The translations under genes were made by a program, and so were the position numbers. Under the pieces are notes generated by a model that saw nothing but the letters and a program-made list of their open reading frames with translations, searched no databases and was not told the origin of the DNA. A stretch of DNA of 5,184 nucleotides from an uncultured Ignavibacteriales bacterium (GTDB lineage Bacteria; Bacteroidota; Ignavibacteria; Ignavibacteriales; Ignavibacteriaceae): positions 1 to 5,184 of the forward strand of contig CAJXGP010000197.1 in assembly GCA_913053915.1 (NCBI GenBank), given 5' to 3'. Shown here piece by piece: positions 1-5,184 of the stretch; within the stretch, counting starts at the first letter, position 1; every line of letters begins with the position of its first letter.

Positions 1-32
1 ATTCATTTAATGTTTAATCATCTTATTACCTG

Positions 33-75
33 TTAATTGCGGCATGAAGTATAGCTATTGTTGTGCCGTCGTTAG
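33..75. repeat. Imperfect dyad just after the RhuM-Fic stop codon
   Basis: Inverted arms CGGCA (40-44) and TGCCG (64-68) flank a 19-nt loop containing the 8-bp palindrome ATAGCTAT (51-58). Outside the arms, TTAAT (33-37 region) and CGTTAG (70-75) are partly complementary around TAA/TTA. The structure begins directly at the RhuM-Fic stop (72-74). It lacks the U run of an intrinsic terminator in either direction. The layout (outer TAA/TTA boxes, unpaired spacers, inner arms) faintly recalls an integron attC site, but it is too short and one outer box is poor. A 3'-end mRNA hairpin is an alternative. Confidence 0.3.
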
Positions 76-1076
76 TTTTTCTTATTTATTAAATTCACTA
101 TCACTTTAATCATTGTTGCCTTTTCTTCCGGTTTGCTGACCGCTATCATTAATGTTAAGGCAACCAGCGCATTATCTGCAATTCTTTTTTTCCCTGTTTC
201 CGAAAATAGTAATCCGTTTTTTTCCAGAAAATACAAAAACAAGAATGCACCTATTCTTTTATTCCCATCAGTAAAAGAATGATTCTTTACAATGAAGTAG
301 AGCAGATTCGCTGCTTTTTCTTCCACGCTGGGATATAAATCAACACCATCAAATGTTTGATAAATTGTGGCTATTGAACTCTTGAAAGAATTGTCTTTCT
401 CGTGTCCGAATAATTCACTGTTTCCGTATGCCTTCTTTACCAATTCAATTTGTTTTATTGCTTCTTCATATGTCAATTGATAGACTTCTTTTCCGGAAGT
501 ATTTTCAATTTTTAATGTTTGATAATCATATTGGTCAAGGATTTCAAGAGCATATGAATAATCAGAAATTATTTTTAATAGACCTTTACTTTCATTACTT
601 GTAAGTTCTTTGTATTCAAGTGTATTCCCAAGTATTTTTATTGTTTCTTTTAATTCATTCAGTTGTTTGACTTGTTTTTGTAATCGTTGTTGATTAATTG
701 CGTAGCCTTTTATCAGGTAGTCCTTCAATATCTGATTAGCCCAAATTCTAAAATCCGTCCCTCGTTTTGAATTTACTCTATATCCAACAGCTATGATTAC
801 ATCAAGATTATAATATTTTACATTTTTTGTTTGAGTTTTTCCCTCAATTGCACCATGCTGAATGGTATGTGCAAAATTTGCACTAACCACTTCTTTTTCC
901 AACTCACCCTCTTTGAAAATATTACGAATATGTTTGGTAATTACAGTTCTATCTCGTTGAAAAAGTTCTGCAATCTGACCTGTAGATAACCATATAGTCT
1001 CATTCTCAAAATGAGTTTCTATTTTTACTTTGCCGTCTTCGGTTTGATAAATTATTAACTGGTTTTGTTTACTCAT
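72..1076 (-). CDS. RhuM-family protein fused to a C-terminal Fic/Doc domain
   Basis: A 334-aa two-domain protein. Residues 1 to about 125 match the RhuM (virulence protein) family: WLSTGQIAELFQRDRTVITKHI (29-50), which looks like a helix-turn-helix, then NLDVIIAVGYRVNSKRG (90-106) and FRIWANQILKDYL (109-121). A polar, probably coiled-coil linker follows (about 126-155). The C-terminal part (about 160-334) is a Fic fold of the Doc type: LYPSVEEKAANLLYF (247-261), then the active-site loop HSFTDGNKRIGAF at 266-278 with His266, Asp270, Asn272, Lys273 and Arg274. Fic proteins usually have GNGRxxR and AMPylate targets. Doc has (A/G)NKR without the second Arg and phosphorylates EF-Tu; this protein is of the latter pattern, so a kinase-like toxin activity is inferred. 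No clear (S/T)xxxE(G/N) inhibitory motif is seen, and no antitoxin gene is adjacent. The ATG at 1076 lies 6 nt after the methyltransferase stop, without a strong ribosome binding site, suggesting coupling. DNA binding by the RhuM part is a guess from the helix-turn-helix. Confidence 0.92.
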   Translation of the reverse strand: MSKQNQLIIYQTEDGKVKIETHFENETIWLSTGQIAELFQRDRTVITKHIRNIFKEGELEKEVVSANFAHTIQHGAIEGKTQTKNVKYYNLDVIIAVGYRVNSKRGTDFRIWANQILKDYLIKGYAINQQRLQKQVKQLNELKETIKILGNTLEYKELTSNESKGLLKIISDYSYALEILDQYDYQTLKIENTSGKEVYQLTYEEAIKQIELVKKAYGNSELFGHEKDNSFKSSIATIYQTFDGVDLYPSVEEKAANLLYFIVKNHSFTDGNKRIGAFLFLYFLEKNGLLFSETGKKRIADNALVALTLMIAVSKPEEKATMIKVIVNLINKKN

Positions 1077-1082
1077 AATATT

Positions 1083-2576
1083 CTATTCCATTGGCCTAAT
1101 CATTGATTCAATAAAATCTATCTCTTCTTTTATTAAACCATATTTTTTGTAGAGTTTTTCGTCTGTCCAAGGTTCGGAGAAGTCTTGGAGGGGGACATAG
1201 TAGTATGCTTTTTGCCAAGTATCTTGAGTTATTTTTTTGAATGACAACATTAGATGAAAAAATCTAGTTTGAGTATAAGATATCACATTTTCTGCGACCT
1301 TTTTATCGTTAAAAGGTCCAATTACTAGGTATGTTTCTGTGCAGCAAGTGTTAGCTTTAACGATAAAAGGTTTTATCCAATCTGATGATATATCTCCTAT
1401 ACCCCAAGCTTTGGGGACAAATACTTTTATTTTATCTATCCATTCTTTGTTTTTTATGATAGAACTTTTTGAGACATATCCTTGTTTCTTATTTGCATAT
1501 ATTTTAGCAGAATTTTCAAATCTTTTTTCTTTGTAATCTTTAAAATAACCTCTTAGTCCAAAAGGTTTTTCTGAATTTACAATAGTGCTAAATGAATTAT
1601 ATCCTTTTTGGTTCATTTTTTTAAAAATAGAAATTGCCTTATTATAACGAATAAATACATCTAATCCTTCTTCTAATAAAGGTCTTTCCATCTCTGATAT
1701 TATTTTGCCGTCCCTATATGAAAAAACTTTACAATCACCTCTATTATCTCTATCCCATAAGAAATAACAGACGCCTCCTTTTATTTCAACACCCGGGAAA
1801 CATTCACTTGCATTAAAAAAATCATGTATTATTCTTGTCCTGTCATCATTAAGCATTTCTTCTCTAAATTTATTCAATCCTTTACCCCCGGCAAACCATC
1901 TACTTGGAATAATCATGGTTAAGAATCTAGGATTAAGCTTTTTAGCCTGCTCAACAAACTTTTGATAAATAGGCATTGCACTAGCTTGCGCGCCTCCATC
2001 ACTCAACTGATACGGTGGATTTCCTATAATTACATCAAATTTCATATTAAATATTTCCTTAGGTTTATTAGTATGTATAAATTGATAGGCGTAAGTCTCT
2101 AAACTATCGCCTCTGTCATATACTTCTTGACTTGCACCACAAAAGGTACATTTTCTATTATGCCAAGTGTGTTTTATATTGTCAAAAACAATATTGCCTT
2201 GCTCATCTTCAAAGGTTTCACAAAACGAGTATTTGCTATCGGCTGTTTTTGTTCCGTAAACAGTTCTGCGAGAAAGTAGTGAAGTAAGTTCGGTAATGGC
2301 TATGCCAAATAGTTGGTTTTGCAAAATATGGTCAGCTCTTTTTTGCTTATCGGGAATTTGTGTTTCCAAACCTTTCATCAGCCTTTTTGCAATCTCTCGT
2401 AAAAAGACACCGGACTTACTTACGGGATCAATAAATGTTGTTGTTTTGCTTTTAAACAACTCTTGGGGCAACATATTCAAGATTTTATTTACCAATTTTG
2501 GTGGCGTGAAGACTTCATCATTGCTTAAATTGGCAATGGCATCTAAAACATCGGGATTATAGTTTACATTAATCAT
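1083..2576 (-). CDS. Eco57I-type adenine-specific DNA methyltransferase (NPPY-bearing subunit)
   Basis: A 497-aa protein with an Eco57I-type restriction-modification methylase domain. Seen: FTPP at 23-26; a motif I-like segment FIDPVSKSGVFL at 48-59, in which Lys-Ser-Gly replaces the usual glycine-rich loop; GIAITE at 91-96, where the motif II acid expected after GI is Ala93; and a possible zinc site, His136, His139, Cys143, Cys146 (CTFCGA). The adenine catalytic motif IV is intact as IIGNPPY (183-189), followed by PIYQKF and the segment with IIPSRWFAGG (222-231). Residues from about 285 to 460 are probably the target-recognition region, ending in YYYVPLQDF and a helical tail. Known chemistry for the class is transfer of a methyl group from SAM to the N6 of adenine in a specific DNA site. 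The start overlaps the 218-aa gene by 8 nt, and RhuM-Fic follows after 6 nt, so all three are probably one transcript. I see no nuclease domain, so it is unlikely to be a complete type IIG enzyme. Confidence 0.9.
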   Translation of the reverse strand: MINVNYNPDVLDAIANLSNDEVFTPPKLVNKILNMLPQELFKSKTTTFIDPVSKSGVFLREIAKRLMKGLETQIPDKQKRADHILQNQLFGIAITELTSLLSRRTVYGTKTADSKYSFCETFEDEQGNIVFDNIKHTWHNRKCTFCGASQEVYDRGDSLETYAYQFIHTNKPKEIFNMKFDVIIGNPPYQLSDGGAQASAMPIYQKFVEQAKKLNPRFLTMIIPSRWFAGGKGLNKFREEMLNDDRTRIIHDFFNASECFPGVEIKGGVCYFLWDRDNRGDCKVFSYRDGKIISEMERPLLEEGLDVFIRYNKAISIFKKMNQKGYNSFSTIVNSEKPFGLRGYFKDYKEKRFENSAKIYANKKQGYVSKSSIIKNKEWIDKIKVFVPKAWGIGDISSDWIKPFIVKANTCCTETYLVIGPFNDKKVAENVISYTQTRFFHLMLSFKKITQDTWQKAYYYVPLQDFSEPWTDEKLYKKYGLIKEEIDFIESMIRPME

Positions 2577-3225
2577 TATCAGCTATCTTTAAAAAATGGG
2601 TTAACGGAAAATCTTTTATGGGTTCCGGCATAAAAGCCGGGTCTGTTTCGTAAAAGTCAGAAAATAACGTGTTCGGTTCTTTAGCATTTTCCACTTCCAA
2701 TAAATTAGCGAGCGTAAAATCTCGTCTTTTAACCATACTTCCGTTAACGGCAGACCATTCTGAAAAGATAATAGGCTCATCATTTTCTGTTTTCAGCGTC
2801 AAGGCATCACCACATAAAATATTTCGTTCAAGGATATATTTTATACTGGTTCTGCATTCCTCTTTGCAATTGCTTTTATATTTGGCAGTGTATTTTTCAT
2901 TGAATATATCAAAAAGTCTGATTCTTGCTTCTTTCGCATTGTCTTGCAATAAGTCTACGCCATAGATACTTGAAACAGCTATTACTGCATATCGCTCATA
3001 CTCTAATTGGTTTTTACCGTATCTTCTCTCCACAACAGACAATTTTCTTCTCAGTATTTCAACTAAAAAATTACCTGTGCCGCAAGCCGGTTCTAAAAAC
3101 CGAGAATCGATTCTTTCGGTTTCTTGCTTTACTAAATCAAGCATTGCATTCACTTCTCTTTCAGAGGTAAATACTTCTCCGTGGTCAGCAACCCTCTTTT
3201 TAGATTTTACTTGTTTATCTTCCAT
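2569..3225 (-). CDS. Small N6-adenine DNA methyltransferase-like subunit (SAM-binding half, no NPPY)
   Basis: A 218-aa protein resembling the first part of an N-6 DNA methylase (type I M / Eco57I-like class). Seen: GEVFT at 16-20, as in the segment before motif I; motif I EPACGTGNF at 45-53, a canonical SAM-binding loop; motif II YGVD with the ribose-binding acid at Asp91; and a motif III-like CGD at 138-140. The catalytic motif IV (NPPY/DPPY) is absent: after motif III comes FSEW (154-157) then VNGS and KRRDF (166-170). The chain ends with an acidic/proline-rich tail. It is far shorter than a complete adenine methyltransferase, but no frameshift is evident and both ends look natural, so I read it as a subunit, not a decayed gene. 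Its last 8 nt (ATGATTAA) overlap the start of the Eco57I-type gene, implying coupled translation. Role inferred: partner of that protein in adenine methylation, probably within a restriction-modification or related defence system. Confidence 0.85.
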   Translation of the reverse strand: MEDKQVKSKKRVADHGEVFTSEREVNAMLDLVKQETERIDSRFLEPACGTGNFLVEILRRKLSVVERRYGKNQLEYERYAVIAVSSIYGVDLLQDNAKEARIRLFDIFNEKYTAKYKSNCKEECRTSIKYILERNILCGDALTLKTENDEPIIFSEWSAVNGSMVKRRDFTLANLLEVENAKEPNTLFSDFYETDPAFMPEPIKDFPLTHFLKIADND

Positions 3226-3325
3226 TTGATTATATTCTTTCCTATTCTATATATGCTAACAAAATTTCTTTCATTCTCGGTTTTCTTTCTTAGCCTTGCC
3301 GGTAACAGCCTTAGTATAATTCAAA
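3226..3325. other. Intergenic junction between ispE and the modification module
   Basis: This 100-bp gap is the only sizeable space between genes in the window. On the minus strand I see no GC-rich hairpin followed by a U run, so ispE transcripts could read through. AAGGCT occurs twice as a direct repeat, 16 nt apart (plus-strand AGCCTT at 3292-3297 and 3308-3313), around a CCGG. Near the methyltransferase start there is AGGAAAG (about 12-18 nt before ATG 3225), a possible weak ribosome binding site. A TATAAT reads on the minus strand at 3234-3229, too close to the ATG to serve it unless the message is leaderless. No -35 and no Bacteroidota-type TTG/TAnnTTTG promoter is evident. Confidence 0.5.
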
Positions 3326-4156
3326 TCATTGACTAATATGAGTTAAGTAACCGGTTGGGAAGTTTTTTCTTATTTTTTCGGCAATTTTTCGATCGGAAAA
3401 TATACCGAAAACGGTGGAGCCGCTACCGCTCATTAATGAAAACAAAGCGCCGCCGGCGTAAAGTTGTTTTTTAATTTGTTTTATTTCAGGATACTTTTTA
3501 AAAACCGGTACCTCAAAATCATTTTTAACGAATTCTTGCAATTTTTCAAAATCAAAAGATAATTTTCCGCTTAACGTCGCCAAATCGAATTTAGGTTTAT
3601 GTGGAATAATATTTTCATAAGCCCATTTAGTTGATATGTGGATGCCCGGATTAACTAACAAAATCGGATAGTCTATTTTAAAATCAATTACCTTTAAAAT
3701 TTCGCCCCTGGAAAATGCTAAAGAGGGAAGAGGATTTATAAAAAATGATACATCCGAACCTATTGTTGATGCGAATTTTATTAGGTCTTTTGTATTTAAA
3801 TTTAGATTGTACAGTTCGTTTAATGCTTTAAGTGTAGCTGCTGCATTTGAACTTCCACTGCCCAACCCTGCGCCAATCGGAATGTTTTTCTTCAATTTAA
3901 TTTCGAGGTTAAAAATTTTTCCGAATTCTTTTTCTAATTCTTTTATTGCATTTATGATGAGATTATTCTCGGTATTTCGAAGTGAATCTATATTACATAT
4001 AAGAGTAGTATGTCTAGATTTTTTAAATGATATTATATCATAAAGATTAATCGGATAAAAGATAGTAGTTAAATTATGAAATCCGTCCTGTCTCTTATTT
4101 ATTATATTCAGGCCAAAATTAATCTTCGCAGGAGTTTTAATTTCTAGATTTTCCAT
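3326..4156 (-). CDS. ispE: 4-diphosphocytidyl-2-C-methyl-D-erythritol kinase (IspE)
   Basis: A 276-aa cytoplasmic GHMP-family kinase of near-typical length (E. coli IspE is 283 aa). It phosphorylates the 2-hydroxyl of CDP-methylerythritol with ATP, the fourth step of the MEP route to IPP and DMAPP. Seen in order: PAKIN at 9-13, with Lys11 matching the catalytic Lys of E. coli; DGFH at 24-27, with the substrate-contacting His; the glycine/serine-rich ATP loop PIGAGLGSGSSNAAA at 93-107; GSDVSFF at 133-139, with Asp135 as the catalytic base; and the C-terminal GHMP glycine loop GSGST at 244-248. All key residues are present, so it should be active. The ATG at 4156 lies inside the end of the homocysteine methyltransferase gene (20-nt overlap). 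It gives an N-terminus ten residues before KINF, as expected for the family. It reads as the last gene of a housekeeping operon, with the modification genes starting 100 bp beyond its TGA. Confidence 0.96.
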   Translation of the reverse strand: MENLEIKTPAKINFGLNIINKRQDGFHNLTTIFYPINLYDIISFKKSRHTTLICNIDSLRNTENNLIINAIKELEKEFGKIFNLEIKLKKNIPIGAGLGSGSSNAAATLKALNELYNLNLNTKDLIKFASTIGSDVSFFINPLPSLAFSRGEILKVIDFKIDYPILLVNPGIHISTKWAYENIIPHKPKFDLATLSGKLSFDFEKLQEFVKNDFEVPVFKKYPEIKQIKKQLYAGGALFSLMSGSGSTVFGIFSDRKIAEKIRKNFPTGYLTHISQ

Positions 4157-5033
4157 CGATTATTTTCTTTATTTCTTTAATATGTTCCGGCATCGAACCG
4201 CAGCAAGCGCCTATAAAAGAAGGTTTATTTATTAATATTTTTTTAACGTAATCACCGTACGATGAGAACGATATTCCGCAAGTAATATTGTCATCTATGT
4301 AATTTCCTGCACCGCAATTGAGGTAAGTACCCCAATTAAAGTTAAAACTAATCCGGTTAAATAATTTCATAAAAATATCCGGATAAATACAATTTATACC
4401 GATCGCTAATGGATTATGATCTAAGATAAAAGATATCGCTTTATCTATTTCTTCACCGCTAAGCAACTTTAGATTTTCGTCTAAAAAAAGACTTACGATA
4501 AAAGAAATATTGTTTTTTGCACAATGTTCACAAATTATTTTTATTTCATCAAAATGGCTTTGGGTTTCATTTAGAATAAAATGGCTTCCATATTCCGTTA
4601 ATAAATCGATGTGTCTTTTATGATTATATTCAATTTCTTTAAAAGTCAACCTTCTTTCAACTTGATAACAATCTTCAGCAGGAGCATTTGAACCTGCTAT
4701 GAATATAGGCAAATCACCCACAGTTTGAACAGCTATTTCCAGGCTTTTTTTAACCAATTCAGTTTCATTTTTCCAACCATACGCGGATAAAGATGCAGGA
4801 TTGGTTCGGAATGTATTCGTAGTGATTATATCTGCTCCTGCTTCAATATATTCTCTATGCACTTGACTAACTATATCAGGGACAGTAATATTTGCTAAAG
4901 ACATCCAGAGTGGTCCTTCAGACTTCACCCCCTTTTGTTGTAATAAACTTCCCATTGCTCCATCTAATATGAGCGGTCTAGCCATTCTTTTGAATAAAGA
5001 GAATGGATTAATTTGTTTTATCATGCTAAACAT
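4137..5033 (-). CDS. Homocysteine S-methyltransferase family protein (stand-alone Hcy-binding domain)
   Basis: A 298-aa protein covering one Hcy-binding (S-methyl_trans) TIM barrel, the usual size for stand-alone members such as MmuM, with no B12-binding or MTHFR domain. Seen: LDGAMG near residue 23, TNTF near 73, an NET segment near 155, and the zinc ligands, one Cys in GINC (about 215) and the pair in GACCGSMPEHI (about 277-278). Family members move a methyl group from S-methylmethionine, SAM or a folate/corrinoid partner to zinc-bound homocysteine, giving methionine, in the cytoplasm. The donor cannot be read from the sequence. I place the start at ATG 5033 because it overlaps the upstream TGA (TGATG). 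A TTG lies directly before it, and ATGs at 5024 and 4985 are alternatives; 4985 gives MARPLILDG, close to the domain edge. No clear Shine-Dalgarno is visible. The 3' end overlaps ispE by 20 nt. The family is certain; the exact substrate is not. Confidence 0.9.
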   Translation of the reverse strand: MFSMIKQINPFSLFKRMARPLILDGAMGSLLQQKGVKSEGPLWMSLANITVPDIVSQVHREYIEAGADIITTNTFRTNPASLSAYGWKNETELVKKSLEIAVQTVGDLPIFIAGSNAPAEDCYQVERRLTFKEIEYNHKRHIDLLTEYGSHFILNETQSHFDEIKIICEHCAKNNISFIVSLFLDENLKLLSGEEIDKAISFILDHNPLAIGINCIYPDIFMKLFNRISFNFNWGTYLNCGAGNYIDDNITCGISFSSYGDYVKKILINKPSFIGACCGSMPEHIKEIKKIIDGKSRN

Positions 5034-5184
5034 CAACTTAATAATTTTATTGAATTATACTGAAGCTCAACTTCTGAAATTCTCCTATTTAAATCAATCA
5101 TTTCTTCCGGCATCATCAGTATCTCCCGACAGGATGATTTTAAATTTCTTTTTTCCAGCAATTTCTCATATCGTTTTATTAATA
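5033..5184 (-). CDS. 3' end of an unidentified gene (C-terminal 49 residues)
   Basis: An open frame enters from the right edge of the window and runs 49 codons to a TGA at 5035-5033. The visible peptide begins LIKRYEKLLEKRNL and ends QYNSIKLLS. It is rich in Lys, Glu and Leu, so probably helical, perhaps a short coiled coil, with no membrane segment or motif I recognise. The stop codon overlaps the ATG of the next gene as TGATG. That is a classic translational-coupling arrangement and the main reason to believe the frame is real: the frame stays open exactly up to the next start. The N-terminal part lies outside the window, so no function can be given. It could be the tail of a larger enzyme or a regulator. 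Confidence 0.6.
   Translation of the reverse strand, partial: LIKRYEKLLEKRNLKSSCREILMMPEEMIDLNRRISEVELQYNSIKLLS

Noticed and set aside
40..68. CGGCA/TGCCG hairpin as an intrinsic terminator for the RhuM-Fic gene
   Set aside because: The paired arms are short, the loop is 19 nt, and no U run follows on the minus strand.
1339..1536. Plus-strand 65-codon open frame
   Set aside because: It lies fully inside the Eco57I-type gene on the opposite strand, has no recognisable protein features, and is expected by chance in AT-rich coding DNA.
2296..2562. Plus-strand 88-codon open frame
   Set aside because: Antisense to the N-terminal part of the 497-aa methyltransferase, whose motifs prove the minus-strand frame; hydrophobic runs are mirror images of its codons.
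2669..3170. Two plus-strand open frames (98 and 81 codons)
   Set aside because: Antisense to the 218-aa methyltransferase-like gene, overlapping each other, with no family resemblance or ribosome binding site.
2569..3225. The 218-aa gene as a truncated pseudogene of a full N-6 methylase
   Set aside because: The frame is clean, ends in an overlap with the next gene, and the segment after motif III (FSEW, KRRDF) does not look like a broken NPPY region; a dedicated short subunit fits better.
3242..3274. Minus-strand mini-frame MKEILLAYIE ending 16 nt before the small methyltransferase start
   Set aside because: Ten codons with no attenuator or hairpin context and no ribosome binding site; chance is the simplest explanation, though a leader peptide cannot be excluded.
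3807..4043. Plus-strand 78-codon open frame
   Set aside because: Antisense to the ATP-binding loop region of ispE, which is clearly the real gene.
5054..5059. Minus-strand TATAAT upstream of the homocysteine methyltransferase gene
   Set aside because: No -35 element at a suitable distance, and it lies inside the upstream coding frame, whose stop overlaps the next start, so operon read-through explains expression.

Overview
The window is AT-rich, gene-dense bacterial DNA, and every gene I can support lies on the minus strand. Reading in the direction of transcription (from high to low coordinates) there are two blocks. The organism is most likely a member of the Bacteroidota/Ignavibacteriota (FCB) assemblage. 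This is inferred from the low GC, the style of the IspE sequence, the weak or absent Shine-Dalgarno sequences and the RhuM-Fic/Doc protein. No marker gene settles the taxonomy.

Block 1 (5184 to 3326) is housekeeping. It holds the 3' end of an unidentified gene (5184-5033), a stand-alone homocysteine S-methyltransferase domain protein (5033-4137) and ispE of the MEP isoprenoid pathway (4156-3326). The unidentified gene's TGA overlaps the methyltransferase ATG (TGATG), and the methyltransferase overlaps ispE by 20 nt, so the three look translationally coupled.

A 100-bp gap (3325-3226) without a recognisable terminator or promoter separates the blocks.

Block 2 (3225 to 72) looks like an accessory DNA-modification/defence module. 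It starts with a 218-aa N6-adenine-methyltransferase-like protein that has SAM-binding motifs but no NPPY. Overlapping it by 8 nt is a 497-aa Eco57I-type methyltransferase that has NPPY but an altered SAM-binding motif. After a 6-nt gap comes a 334-aa protein with an N-terminal RhuM domain and a C-terminal Doc-type Fic domain. The two methyltransferase genes look like complementary parts of one modification enzyme. No helicase, nuclease or specificity gene is in the window; if the system restricts DNA, that gene must lie beyond position 1.

The last 71 bp (1-71) hold no supported gene. They contain an imperfect dyad that vaguely recalls an integron attC site, and a short reading frame resembling the start of a HicA-type toxin but stopped after 12 codons. 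Both are weak observations.
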